From: Bacteroides ovatus
GTDB taxonomy: Bacteria; Bacteroidota; Bacteroidia; Bacteroidales; Bacteroidaceae
Direction: 5' to 3'
DNA length: 64,000 nt
NCBI RefSeq assembly: GCF_001314995.1
Contig: NZ_CP012938.1
Coordinates: 4,774,001 to 4,838,000, forward strand
Shown here: in pieces, positions 31,150 through 40,562 of the stretch
Layout of the letters: each line of letters opens with the position of its first letter
How positions within the stretch are numbered: position 1 is the first letter of the stretch
Notes under the pieces: generated by a model
What the model saw: the letters and a program-made list of their open reading frames with translations, nothing else
Told to the model about the DNA's origin: nothing
Database searches by the model: none
Translations under genes and position numbers: made by a program

Positions 31150-32514
31150 ATGACTACTATGAAGATAACAGATAAGATATTAACGAATTTGTGTTTGAGC
31201 ACTTTATTGCTGTTCTCGTTGTTTAGCGTATTTTCTTGTTCTGACGACGACGATGATGTCCGCATATACAGTGTGTGGAGCAATATGCTTGCTGAAGAAG
31301 CCAGACAGATAACCTCTGTTTATACCGGAACCTGGATTCGGGTGGACGGTAGTGGCTTTAGTGGTTTGCAAGCTATTTATTGCAACGGTTTGCAGGTGAC
31401 GGAATACAACTCTACTTACATGAGTGACTCCCATCTCACGTTTAAAGTACCCTCCAGTGTTCCGATGGCACATGAGATAGAAGATGAATCAGTGAAAAAT
31501 ACCCTTAGGGTGGTGACTTCCCACGGTGAAGGAGTATACCGTTTCATCTTTAAAGATGTGAACAAGATGCCCGGCATTACAGACGTGTCATACACGTTGC
31601 CCCATCCGGGCGATCACATCACCCTTATAGGGAAGTACCTCAATGGTGCATCAGCCGTTTACTTTCCAGGCAATGACGGCAATGAAGTGCAGGTTCCCTA
31701 TATCGATGGCACCGGAGATATGGTAGTGTCCGAAGATGGAACGCGGATAACTGTCAAGGTGCCTGATGGAGTGGGCGAACGGAGTGGTTCCCTCCGGGTG
31801 GAGATGGCAGAATTGGGTGAGAACTATTACACTCCCAATTATATGTTTTACGACAAAGCAATGTTTGTGCACGATCATGAAGGAACCACAGCTTTGAACT
31901 ATGGTGTGTCCGGAAGTGTCATCTCTCCACAGAAATGCGCCTATTACTCAATCAACGCGGCAGATGCGCCGCAAGTACCCGCAGGTGCCAGAGCCTATAT
32001 CTTCAGTATACCCGAAACTGCTCCGGCCACTCTTCCGGTGGTGAGCGATAATAATTCGCCTTTCGGTTATTTCCGTTTCAATACCGGAATGCAATTACAG
32101 TATCTGATAGACAACAGTGACGGAGAATGGGCCAGAGAAACGGATGCTCGCAAGGCGGCTTTGCAGGCGGACATCTATATGAATCATGATTGGAGCACCG
32201 GCGTGGTAGGCTGGCGCATGAACAAGAATGGAGGAAAGGGTAATGGTGAAAGTGCGTGGAATGTGGCTTCGTGGACTAACAATAAGCCATACGCATTTAA
32301 CGGCAGCTGGAAGACGCTTACTTTCGAGATACATACCAAGTATGCCAACTTGGGCGAGGCGATTGATGCTTGGAGTGCGAGCGGTGTGCACTCACTGTTC
32401 ACTATCCTCAACTTCGATGTCCTGTCGGCCGGATTGACAATGAAAGAGGGAGCGGATTTCCGTATGTTCATCACTAACTTGCGTTTGGTTCCCTATGTGA
32501 CTCCGGAAGAATAA
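31150..32514 (+). CDS. Surface glycan-binding lipoprotein with IPT/TIG domains, first of two
   Basis: Starts at 31150 (or 31159), with an ATG right after the SusD stop; 454 residues. The lipobox Cys (FSVFSC) is followed by an Asp run (SDDDDD), which marks surface export in Bacteroides. IPT/TIG Ig-like repeats (about 40-220, TWIRVDGSGFSGLQAIYCNG and DHITLIGKYLNGASAVYF) act as a spacer. A C-terminal beta-sandwich (about 235-454, with GVVGWRMNKNGG) is the likely xylan-binding domain. This is the usual SGBP position after SusD. It shares its layout and the WRM-K-GG motif with the next gene. Confidence 0.85.
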   Translation: MTTMKITDKILTNLCLSTLLLFSLFSVFSCSDDDDDVRIYSVWSNMLAEEARQITSVYTGTWIRVDGSGFSGLQAIYCNGLQVTEYNSTYMSDSHLTFKVPSSVPMAHEIEDESVKNTLRVVTSHGEGVYRFIFKDVNKMPGITDVSYTLPHPGDHITLIGKYLNGASAVYFPGNDGNEVQVPYIDGTGDMVVSEDGTRITVKVPDGVGERSGSLRVEMAELGENYYTPNYMFYDKAMFVHDHEGTTALNYGVSGSVISPQKCAYYSINAADAPQVPAGARAYIFSIPETAPATLPVVSDNNSPFGYFRFNTGMQLQYLIDNSDGEWARETDARKAALQADIYMNHDWSTGVVGWRMNKNGGKGNGESAWNVASWTNNKPYAFNGSWKTLTFEIHTKYANLGEAIDAWSASGVHSLFTILNFDVLSAGLTMKEGADFRMFITNLRLVPYVTPEE

Positions 32515-32539
32515 AATATAAACATGAAACAGATTAGAT

Positions 32540-34543
32540 ATGAAAACTTTTAAATCTATACAATCGGGAATAATTGCTTGCCTGATAATAACCTTTGTAA
32601 TGGGATTATTTTCTTGCAGCGATGACAATGAAACGGTAGATAATTTGCTGCCTCCTACCATTGTAAAAGTATGTGTTTGGGATGAAGACATTGAAGAATG
32701 GATTATTCCTGGAGCAGAAAGTAAAATTCGGATTGGTACCCCTTTGCGTATTGAGGGTACTAACATGGCGCAGACGATTGCCGTCTATATCAATGGTGGG
32801 CTCATTTCTGCTTTTCATGCAGAAGACAATGCGATAGAGCTTGTTATTCCGGACATTCCTGTAGATGAGGGAGAGATTAAAGAGATGAACCTCAACTTGA
32901 TCCGGGTAGTGAATAAGGCGGGAGCCGCTACTTGTACGGCCGAAGATTTTCAATTCTTTGGCAGGCAAATTACTGTGACCGGTTTTTCGCTGACTGAAAA
33001 TGAAGGAAGAACGTGGGAAGCCGTGCAAGAACTGCCGATAGGTGGTAAGATACGTATTGAGGGTAACGGACTGAAAACAGCCAATGAACTGTATATTAAT
33101 GGTACTTCTGTTGATTTGACCGGTATTCCTGCCGAAGAAAAGAACGATGCCTTCCTGATTGTGACTATTCCGGAAACTTTGCCTTTCGGGAATGCTGTCG
33201 AGAATCCGGACAGCCGGAATAAAATGCGCCTTGTGACGGCTTATGATGATCGCACGCTGGATTGTGTTATTGCGGGCAAGCAGGTAGAAATCAACCGAAT
33301 TACAGATGCAAATGGTAATGCCATTACGGAAGCCGGGCGCAACTCGGTGGTGGTCATTGAAGGAAAATACTTTGCCACTTTTCAAAAACTGTCTTTTAAC
33401 AACCAGGAAATAGAGCCGACAACGATAGAAAGCAATCGTATCACTTTCACTGTACCGGTAGATACGGAAGATTTTACAGTGGGCGACGGAGAACTGACTG
33501 TTGTCAATGCGTATGATGAAATTGGTGTTAGCCGGGAATTTACTCTTTTAGGTTTTGTCCCTAGTGTGACGGAAATTTCATATACGATGCCTAAACCCGG
33601 TAATGTGATCCGGCTTACAGGTGTCAATCTGTACGATAAGGCGAAAGTCTTTTTCCCTTCTTCCACAGGTGAAAAGGAAGGCTTCGTTCAGAGTGCCTCA
33701 TCGGATGCGACTTCCATGGATGTACTTGTGCCGGAAGGTGTGGGAGATAAGGCAGGATATATTCGTATAGAGAGCGAAGGTGCTGATGTTGAAGTGAAAG
33801 GAATTGTCATGTTCTACAAACAGGGAGTGTTCTTGCAGGAGTTCACGGATGAAGAGTTGAAACTGGGAGTTTCGTCGGGGAATTTGACGCAGAATAAATC
33901 AGCACTGTATAATCCGGAAAACCGTCCGGCAAATGATATGAATCCGGTGAATCCCGATTACTTTATTTACTTCAAAAATGCTTCTATTCCGGTAAGTACA
34001 AGTACCGGTAACCATGGGGCTTATTTGAGGTTTTCGACATATGAGCATATCAAAAAAATATTGGCAACGAATACCGAAATTTCAAATTCAACTTTAATTA
34101 AGAATGTTGCAATGCAAGTAGATGTTTATATGCCAAATCCTTGGAATAGTGGAATGTTAGCATGGCGTATGGATAAAGATGGTGGAACTCTGAATTCTAA
34201 TCGTATCATGAATATTGCTCCATGGACAGTCGGTAATCCCTTTGATTTTGACGGAGAATGGCATACATTTACTTATAAACTCACAGACTTTGTTTTGAGT
34301 ACAGAAGTGAAAGAAACCTATACTTTAGAAACTTGGTTGGCAGAGTATGCTATGAAACGAAACTCTACAACCGGAATTTGGAGTCCGTGTATTTCCCTGT
34401 TTACTTTTGCCAATGGTAATTTTATGCGCAATAATGGGAATAACACACCGGATCCTCAGTGGGCTTGCGTAAATATCGTTAATTTTGAAATGGGGCTTGC
34501 CAACATGCGTTTGGTTCCACTTACACCTGTGGCTTTTGAATAA
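32540..34543 (+). CDS. Surface glycan-binding lipoprotein with IPT/TIG domains, second of two
   Basis: A 667-residue lipoprotein with signal ending GLFSCSDDNE. It is built like the previous protein but has about four IPT/TIG repeats instead of two (for example SKIRIGTPLRIEGTNMAQTI and NVIRLTGVNLYDKAKVFF), so it should reach further from the membrane. The C-terminal domain (about 430-667) carries GMLAWRMDKDGG, matching GVVGWRMNKNGG of its neighbour. It is likely a diverged paralogue that binds xylan. The gap to the first SGBP gene is 25 bases. Confidence 0.85.
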   Translation: MKTFKSIQSGIIACLIITFVMGLFSCSDDNETVDNLLPPTIVKVCVWDEDIEEWIIPGAESKIRIGTPLRIEGTNMAQTIAVYINGGLISAFHAEDNAIELVIPDIPVDEGEIKEMNLNLIRVVNKAGAATCTAEDFQFFGRQITVTGFSLTENEGRTWEAVQELPIGGKIRIEGNGLKTANELYINGTSVDLTGIPAEEKNDAFLIVTIPETLPFGNAVENPDSRNKMRLVTAYDDRTLDCVIAGKQVEINRITDANGNAITEAGRNSVVVIEGKYFATFQKLSFNNQEIEPTTIESNRITFTVPVDTEDFTVGDGELTVVNAYDEIGVSREFTLLGFVPSVTEISYTMPKPGNVIRLTGVNLYDKAKVFFPSSTGEKEGFVQSASSDATSMDVLVPEGVGDKAGYIRIESEGADVEVKGIVMFYKQGVFLQEFTDEELKLGVSSGNLTQNKSALYNPENRPANDMNPVNPDYFIYFKNASIPVSTSTGNHGAYLRFSTYEHIKKILATNTEISNSTLIKNVAMQVDVYMPNPWNSGMLAWRMDKDGGTLNSNRIMNIAPWTVGNPFDFDGEWHTFTYKLTDFVLSTEVKETYTLETWLAEYAMKRNSTTGIWSPCISLFTFANGNFMRNNGNNTPDPQWACVNIVNFEMGLANMRLVPLTPVAFE

Positions 34544-34564
34544 TCATTTAATTGTGAGATAATA

Positions 34565-34984
34565 ATGAGAAATCTTTTATTAGTTTTTTGTCTGTTCGCC
34601 GCAATAGCGGCGAACGCAAAAGAAGAGCCTATTCAACTTTTCCCTCGGACGTATGGGTATTTCTCCAGAGGAGACAGCGAAACACAGACGATTACTTATG
34701 ACCATGCTTACGGACAGTACGGCTGGAAAAACACAAAAAATGTGGATCTTTCCGTTTATAATCATATTGTTTTAGAGATAGAGGCTACAGACTCTCGTGT
34801 GGAAATCTATGTACTTTATGAAGGGCTTGAAAAGAGCACTTGTATAGGGGGGATAGATGCCGGAAAAACGAAAGCCGTTTGTGAACTTGAACATATAGAT
34901 AAGGTGCAGGCGATTTACATAGCTAAATCAAAGGTAGGTATAACCAAGATTGTCAAGTTTGTGCTGACAGATGAAATAGATTAA
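34565..34984 (+). CDS. Small secreted beta-rich protein at the end of the SusCD operon
   Basis: A 139-residue protein with signal peptide MRNLLLVFCLFAAIAANA and no lipobox. I do not recognise a named family. It is rich in Tyr and Trp (TYGYFSRGDS, YDHAYGQYGW) and ends with alternating strands (VGITKIVKFVLTDE) as in CBM jelly-rolls. It starts 21 bases after the second SGBP and has a strong terminator right after it, so it is probably co-expressed with the importer. A soluble or periplasmic oligosaccharide-binding role is inferred from context only. Confidence 0.75.
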   Translation: MRNLLLVFCLFAAIAANAKEEPIQLFPRTYGYFSRGDSETQTITYDHAYGQYGWKNTKNVDLSVYNHIVLEIEATDSRVEIYVLYEGLEKSTCIGGIDAGKTKAVCELEHIDKVQAIYIAKSKVGITKIVKFVLTDEID

Positions 34985-35000
34985 GTATTTATTTGTTGAA

Positions 35001-35046
35001 AAAACAGCCCTCGCTACGGAGTTATTCTCCGCGCGAGGGCTGTTTT
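35001..35046. terminator. Strong terminator ending the SusCD operon
   Basis: AAAACAGCCCTCGC (35001-35014) pairs perfectly with GCGAGGGCTGTTTT (35033-35046). A second inner stem (GGAG/CTCC) sits in the loop. A and T tracts on both sides allow function in either direction. Confidence 0.9.
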
Positions 35047-35189
35047 GTGTATAATCTATCTTGTGTTCAGGTAATACATCGCGATTGGTGTTCTTTTTAT
35101 TATCAGCTTTGTTTTCTTGTCAAGTAGCTTGTTTGCAAGCTGATTAAGTAGGGAGGTATAAGAAGAGAAGCAGGTATAGTTGCGTTGGG

Positions 35190-35330
35190 ATACCGGTATT
35201 GTTCCATTAAAGTACCGGTATCATTAATTTCCCACGGCCGTGACAAGATCTTCCCACGGCCGTGGTAGGAACTCGTCACGGCTGTGGGAAGAAGCTACCA
35301 CGGCCGTGAAGAATTAAGTATACCGGTATC
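35190..35330. repeat. Array of seven short palindromes at about 22-bp period
   Basis: In the 671-base gene-free gap between convergent genes. ATACCGGTAT-type palindromes lie at 35190-35199, 35213-35221 and 35320-35329. CACGGCCGTG lies at 35233-35242, 35255-35264 and 35299-35308, with one variant (CACGGCTGTG) at 35277-35286. Palindrome centres are 21 or 22 bases apart. The last six are symmetric about 35270/35271, so the block is also one long imperfect inverted repeat. Function unknown. The stretches 35047-35189 and 35331-35462 hold nothing else I can support, apart from a small AGCTTG/CAAGCT dyad near 35130. Confidence 0.85.
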
Positions 35331-35462
35331 CTGATCGAACAATAGTTATTGAATGATATAAGTATGCTGGTTGTATGACGGATGTTTAATGGCGGCTTTT
35401 CTTGAAAGGTAAGTAAAGCTGGAAGGATAGGAGATATGGGAGAGCAAAATCATAAAATAATA

Positions 35463-35578
35463 GGCTGACAATAAAACTTATAAAATGTTATTGTCAGCCT
35501 ATTGTCAGGGCTTATTGTCAGCATCTAAAGGGTTGAAAATCATTTATCTAATGAATAGGAATGACGGCTGACAATAAG
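35463..35578. repeat. Five copies of a GCTGACAATAA element in both orientations
   Basis: GGCTGACAATAA (35463-35474) and GGCTGACAATAAG (35566-35578) flank three reverse copies: TTATTGTCAGCC (35488-35499), TATTGTCAGGGC (35500-35511) and TTATTGTCAGC (35512-35522). The first pair can form a 12-bp stem. It lies about 80 bases past the stop of the leftward GH115 gene and may help end transcription from either side. Confidence 0.75.
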
Positions 35579-35655
35579 AACTGCAAAATTTATATGTAAA
35601 TACAATCAGTGATGTAGTTATTAACTCATCTTTGCATTGATTGGATTGAGCTTTT

Positions 35656-38193
35656 TTATCTACTTTCTCTCTTACTTTTCGATTCGTTCATAAACAGATA
35701 AGATTTCTTATAGCCTCCGTAGTCTACGACTAACTTTTCCAGCACGATACCCGGATCAAGAGGTTTGAAAGTGATTGTTTGCATACCGTCTGATGTATTC
35801 GGTACATTCAGTTTTGCTTTTTTCTCAACGATGCGTCGTGCGACTGTCGGATAGTATATGCTGTATACATTTTCAGGAAGCTCGTTTAAGTTATGATTGA
35901 AATTGATCGTCTGATCCTTTCCTCCTTCAAATCCGATACTATACTCATGTCCTTTGCGATCGTGGAAAGCAAGAGTTGATTTTACTATCACATGGACAGT
36001 CACCTTGTCAATTCCTTTAGGCAACTTTATCTTGTAGGAGATAGAAGCTCCGTCAGTTGGTTGTGTGTAAGGCATCAGAGCCATGCCACTAAGGGTACGC
36101 CCCATATAGGGAATCACTGTCCATTCCGTATCAGGCGCTGCTTTAGCGCTGTAGTAATGTTCGGCTTCTATGGCTATATATCCGTCTTGTCCGGTGAATA
36201 CGTATCCGCCGACAGCCTTTTCCGGATTTTCGATTCGGTAGATTTTAGGCAGTGTATCAGCGGGGAAGTTATCATTCCATGAGGTATAACCGATATGTTT
36301 CTGAATCATCATATTCTTCCATTTGCCGCCGGACATAATGTTGTTATAATCGTCACTCAACGCTTTATCCCGTGCAAAAGCCTGTTCCACTTTATCTGCC
36401 CATTCGTTAGCTTGCGGATTGTTTTCTTTATACAATTTATGGTTCATGGCTTGTGCATAATACATTTCGTACAGGTTTGCCATGGCTTGAACGGGGAAGA
36501 GGATTAATTGCTTGTAAGCATCTTTATATTCCGGTTTCAGTGATATGTATTGTCTCAAAGCTTCCGCTTCCAGTTTCAGATATTCATCAGATACTTGTTT
36601 CCATTCGCCGGTCTCCAGGTTATAAGTATTCCGGTCGAGCATTTCTCCCGTCACGCGGCCGTTGTATTTGCTGTACAGGTTTAAGATTCGCATGGCTTCA
36701 TCCGCCTGGTCTTCGCCAAACTGCTGTGCGCAGAAACGACGGGGATGATCCAGCAAGTTGGAGACGTTGAATTGCTTGGGATTCCATGCCATATCCATGA
36801 AGAGCGTGATCGGATATTCCATTGGTTTCAAATCGCCTACATTCAGTATCCACAGCTTTTCTACTCCATAATCGTATGTGAGTTGAAGTTGCTCCCACAT
36901 ATTTTGTATAGGGGTTACGTTCAGCCATTTAGAGTTTCTCGGAGCACCTACGTAGTCTACATGGTAATACATGCCCCAACCGCCCGGATGCTTGCGTTCT
37001 TTGGCATTTGGCAGGCGGCATACATTGCCCCAATTATCATCACACAATAGCATGATAACATCATCGGGCACACGCATACCTTTATCGTAATAATCCAATA
37101 CTTCTTTATACAACGCCCATACTTGCGGAGTCTCTTTGGCCGGACGTTTGGTGACTTCTTCAATAATCTTGCGCTGATTCTTGACTACATTCTCCAGAAG
37201 TTTCACATTGGTGCTTTTACTCATGGCTGCGTCACCGTCTCCGCGCATACCGATGGTTACGATATCTTCTGTACCCTGCATCCGTTCGATGCCTTCACGG
37301 AAAAACTGATCGATCACTTTTTGGTTAGTTGTATAATCCCATGCACCATATTCTTTGCGCTTGCGTGACCATTCCTGATGGTTGCGTGCCATCGGTTCGT
37401 GGTGGGACGTGCCGATAATGACTCCCATTTCACTTGCTGTTTTACTATTCTGCGGGTCGTCAGCATAGAAAGCCCAGCTCCACATGGCCGGCCAAAGGAA
37501 ATTACCTTTCAGGCGTAGTATCAGTTCACACACCCGTGCATAAAAACGATGGTCGCCGTAGTTGGTGCCGTATGTGTGTTTTACCCATCGGGTAAGACAC
37601 GGCGCTTCATCATTCAGAAAGATACCGCGATAGGTTACGGCCGGCTCTCCGTCCGAGTATTGTCCGGGTTTAATATATACATTTGCTTGTTTCATGACGG
37701 GAACATCTGCCCACCAATACCAGGGAGATACTCCCATCTGTTCAGAAAGCTCGTAGATACCATAAATAGTGCCGCGTCTGTCGCTGCCGATGATAACTAC
37801 CGCTTCATCTATTCCCTCGCAAGGATTGGCGATGACTTGCAGGATGTATTTTTCATTTTTTCCATCCAATTCCTTTTTGTCTATTTTGCCTGCTGACATC
37901 AGCTTCTTTATAAAAGGAGTGCCATAAGTACCTGCAATGATACACCGTTTCGAACTTGTGCTTGTTAAGAGTTCGGGCTTTTTTCCGCATACTTGCAGTA
38001 TGTCTTGTTGAAGATTGCCGGCAGCAATCATTACCCCTTTGTCTTCGGAAGAATCTATGTATATCGGACAAGGAACTCCGTTGGCAACCAACGGAAAATG
38101 ATTACCGGCCGGTGTGAATATTACAAATTGTTCAGCGGCAAATGCCGCTATACTCACAACAGAGAGGTAGAAGAATAGAAATAACTTTTTCAT
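35656..38193 (-). CDS. GH115 xylan alpha-1,2-glucuronidase, second copy
   Basis: ATG at 38193 gives the signal peptide MKKLFLFFYLSVVSIAAFA; an in-frame upstream start (38226) adds an unlikely leader. At 845 residues it matches the first GH115 in order and motifs: GTIYGIYELSEQMGVSPWYW, NFLWPAMWSWAFYADDP, GTSHHEPMARNHQEW and MRGDGDAAM, with a C-terminal YIAIEAEHYY module. It is clearly diverged from the first copy. From memory the B. ovatus xylan locus includes a characterised GH115 (BACOVA_03449) in this position. It removes 4-O-methylglucuronic acid from xylan. It is co-transcribed with the esterase gene just upstream. Confidence 0.92.
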   Translation of the reverse strand: MKKLFLFFYLSVVSIAAFAAEQFVIFTPAGNHFPLVANGVPCPIYIDSSEDKGVMIAAGNLQQDILQVCGKKPELLTSTSSKRCIIAGTYGTPFIKKLMSAGKIDKKELDGKNEKYILQVIANPCEGIDEAVVIIGSDRRGTIYGIYELSEQMGVSPWYWWADVPVMKQANVYIKPGQYSDGEPAVTYRGIFLNDEAPCLTRWVKHTYGTNYGDHRFYARVCELILRLKGNFLWPAMWSWAFYADDPQNSKTASEMGVIIGTSHHEPMARNHQEWSRKRKEYGAWDYTTNQKVIDQFFREGIERMQGTEDIVTIGMRGDGDAAMSKSTNVKLLENVVKNQRKIIEEVTKRPAKETPQVWALYKEVLDYYDKGMRVPDDVIMLLCDDNWGNVCRLPNAKERKHPGGWGMYYHVDYVGAPRNSKWLNVTPIQNMWEQLQLTYDYGVEKLWILNVGDLKPMEYPITLFMDMAWNPKQFNVSNLLDHPRRFCAQQFGEDQADEAMRILNLYSKYNGRVTGEMLDRNTYNLETGEWKQVSDEYLKLEAEALRQYISLKPEYKDAYKQLILFPVQAMANLYEMYYAQAMNHKLYKENNPQANEWADKVEQAFARDKALSDDYNNIMSGGKWKNMMIQKHIGYTSWNDNFPADTLPKIYRIENPEKAVGGYVFTGQDGYIAIEAEHYYSAKAAPDTEWTVIPYMGRTLSGMALMPYTQPTDGASISYKIKLPKGIDKVTVHVIVKSTLAFHDRKGHEYSIGFEGGKDQTINFNHNLNELPENVYSIYYPTVARRIVEKKAKLNVPNTSDGMQTITFKPLDPGIVLEKLVVDYGGYKKSYLFMNESKSKRESR

Positions 38194-38256
38194 GGTTTCA
38201 ATATTTAGTAATTTGTTGTTAATCATTGATCTTATGTTTCACAGTAACCGGATATT

Positions 38257-40188
38257 CTATTTGTTGATAATTGCTAATTGGAAACTGGATGCAGGAAGTC
38301 CTTCTGTATTATAGATGGAAGAGGGTGGATTGTTTTCCCATGCATAGCGGATGCTTGCCGGTATTCCTTTTCCGTTCCATAAAGCAATTACTTTATCCCC
38401 TTCGGTATAGGCCTCTACAAATTTATATTTTCCATCATTGGCAGCAATGGCAATGCCTTCTAATGATTTAGCTTGCTTTAAAGAGCCTGTTCCTTGCCTG
38501 AAAGAGATAACGATCCGACCGTTTTCTTTTAATTCGGCAGCTTCAGCCATAGGCCCTTCCGCTACGATATTCTTCTCACCGAAAGAAAGTTTATTCATTT
38601 GAAGCACACAACGGTGTGCCAAGTCTTTTTTGTTAAGTGGATGAATATCATTACTTTCACCTAGATCAATGGCAGTGGCCAGTCCGACATTCTTTAACTG
38701 GAGACTTGCCTTGCGTTGTGCTTCACGTACTTGTGCGTTGCCACTTTCTACAGGCACTTTGCTTCTTTGTTGGTAATTCGCAAGTTGCACAATGACGAAA
38801 GGCAGGTTTTTATTGTTCCATTGGGTACGCCAGTCGTTTACAAGATCAATCAGATGTCTTTCATAATGTTTGCTACCTTCAGGACCCGTATCCGACTCTC
38901 CCTGATACCAGATTATGCCTCGTATTCCGTAGTTGCGTAGCGGATGAATCATACTATTATATAGTCCGGTGGGTTCATTTTGGAATCCGATAGTGGAAGG
39001 AATACGCTTCATTGTACAGCCTATTTTATGCTGCCACATAGCGGTCAGCGGAATTGTCTGACCGGCTATTTCCAATTGGTAAGGCTTCCCTTTTACAAAT
39101 TCCGGACGTCCGGCACTGCTGACAAGGCGGATGACAATCTCGTTTTCACCGGCACGGAGTAAGTCTGTCGGGACTTGGTAAATACGCGGAGGATATTGAT
39201 AACTTGTTCTTCCTACACAGATACCGTTTATATAGGTAGCATCCGAGTCTTTTAGTGTTCCCACGCGTAAAACAGCTTGTTGTCCGGCTAATGATTCGGG
39301 TATGTTAATTCGCTGGCGGAAGTAATGGACTCCATTAAGAGGAGTGTTCCAGCTACCTCCCCAATTGGAGTTGAATACATCCACTTTTTTCCAATCTGAA
39401 GCGTCGAAACCGTCACTTGTCCATTTTTCTTTGTTCCCAAGGTCATTTGCCGATTGCTGTCGATGCCATTGATTCACTTGTTCTTTTTGGGCGTTCTTCA
39501 CAGAATCCGGATAATCAGGATGGAAGTACTGTGGGGACTGGAGCTTTTCCCGGAATCTGGCATATTTCTCGAGTGACTGGCGGGTAGACCATGATGCTAT
39601 GTTTGTCCCTCCCCAGCTACTATTGATAATGCCAATTGCAACTCCTTTTTCTGCCTGCATTTCTTTTGCAAAGAAATAACAGAGGGCTGCGAAGTCCAAC
39701 GTATTCTCCCGGGTACAGATTTTCCATTCATTATTGCTATCTTGTTGAGGCTCGATAAAGTTGTAAGCGTACGACGTTTTGGTATAACGGATCAGATTGT
39801 TTTCATACGACATGATTTCATCCCTGTATTTATCCATGACACGCTTTACGGTAAGTTCCATATTCGATTGTCCGCTGCATAGATACACGTCGCCTACGTA
39901 TACATCTTGTATTATTTTCTGGTTGACTCTCAATTCGTAGGGACCTCCGGCCTTGTGCTTCTGCAGGTTGACCGCCCATTCTCCTGTTTGGGAAGCCCGG
40001 GTTTTGTATTGCTTTCCGTTGAATTCAATAACAACAGTTTCTTTAGGATCTGCAAAACCCCATAATGGGATAGGGGTGTCACGTTGTAAAACCATCTTGT
40101 CGGAAAAGATTCCGGGAAGTCTTACTTCTGCCTGCATTCCTATTGTATATAACAGCAGGCTCAAAATGATGCAAATGTTCTTCTTCAT
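38257..40188 (-). CDS. SGNH/sialate O-acetylesterase-type esterase (CE20-like)
   Basis: A secreted 643-residue protein (signal peptide ending GMQA). An N-terminal Ig-like domain (LPGIFSDKMVLQRDTPIPLWG) is followed by the SGNH core with nucleophile Ser in LCSGQSNMELTV. A jelly-roll domain (about 265-370, HYFRQRINIPESLAG) is inserted in the core, which then ends with the Asp/His block GESNDIHPLNKKDLAHR. This arrangement is seen in bacterial polysaccharide acetylesterases, including those of family CE20. Removal of acetyl groups from xylan is the likely job. It is the first gene of a leftward pair with GH115. Confidence 0.85.
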   Translation of the reverse strand: MKKNICIILSLLLYTIGMQAEVRLPGIFSDKMVLQRDTPIPLWGFADPKETVVIEFNGKQYKTRASQTGEWAVNLQKHKAGGPYELRVNQKIIQDVYVGDVYLCSGQSNMELTVKRVMDKYRDEIMSYENNLIRYTKTSYAYNFIEPQQDSNNEWKICTRENTLDFAALCYFFAKEMQAEKGVAIGIINSSWGGTNIASWSTRQSLEKYARFREKLQSPQYFHPDYPDSVKNAQKEQVNQWHRQQSANDLGNKEKWTSDGFDASDWKKVDVFNSNWGGSWNTPLNGVHYFRQRINIPESLAGQQAVLRVGTLKDSDATYINGICVGRTSYQYPPRIYQVPTDLLRAGENEIVIRLVSSAGRPEFVKGKPYQLEIAGQTIPLTAMWQHKIGCTMKRIPSTIGFQNEPTGLYNSMIHPLRNYGIRGIIWYQGESDTGPEGSKHYERHLIDLVNDWRTQWNNKNLPFVIVQLANYQQRSKVPVESGNAQVREAQRKASLQLKNVGLATAIDLGESNDIHPLNKKDLAHRCVLQMNKLSFGEKNIVAEGPMAEAAELKENGRIVISFRQGTGSLKQAKSLEGIAIAANDGKYKFVEAYTEGDKVIALWNGKGIPASIRYAWENNPPSSIYNTEGLPASSFQLAIINK

Positions 40189-40271
40189 AAATATTATATT
40201 TAGCGAGATTATCTTCTTTGTGTCTCAAATTCCAGGAATGGTTTATTTTTCGTCTGTACTGTGACACGATG

Positions 40272-40279
40272 CAAAGATA
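40272..40279 (-). promoter_or_regulatory. Bacteroides -7 box (TATCTTTG) for the esterase-GH115 pair
   Basis: An exact TAnnTTTG match read leftward, 83 bases before the esterase start. The 374-base gap 40189-40562 also holds the murQ terminator. The rest (about 40280-40531) is AT-rich with no further supported feature and no copy of the GTTACATTT operator. Confidence 0.55.
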
Positions 40280-40531
40280 GTTGGTATTGATAAGAACGGG
40301 CTTTGGGTATGTTTCAATTATTTATTCTGTTGATACCAATCTACTATTTCTTGAAGTTTTTTTCTTTGGGGATAAAATGAAGAAGTGTGAACAAACCGGT
40401 TTGTTCAATAAATGTTTTTGATTTTGTTTCAAAATCTTTTTGTATTGTATCTATGAGACTGTCGGATGAATAATAATGGTTAATGTGTCATATTCCGTAT
40501 TAATAAGATTGGTATATGATGCGTATAATAA

Positions 40532-40551
40532 ACTCTTGATTAAACAAGAGT
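40532..40551 (-). terminator. Terminator after murQ
   Basis: ACTCTTG (40532-40538) pairs with CAAGAGT (40545-40551). On the minus strand the hairpin is followed by TTTATTATA. It ends the seven-gene leftward operon, 11 bases past the murQ stop. Confidence 0.65.
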
Positions 40552-40562
40552 AAGTAGAGATT

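Noticed and set aside
32606..33385. Open frame antisense to the second SGBP
   Set aside because: No domain, signal peptide or promoter; the sense frame is a clear lipoprotein.
34985..35655. Small RNA or tRNA gene in the large intergenic gap
   Set aside because: No tRNA-like fold was seen; the structure there is explained by a terminator and two dyad arrays, although an unrecognised RNA cannot be excluded.
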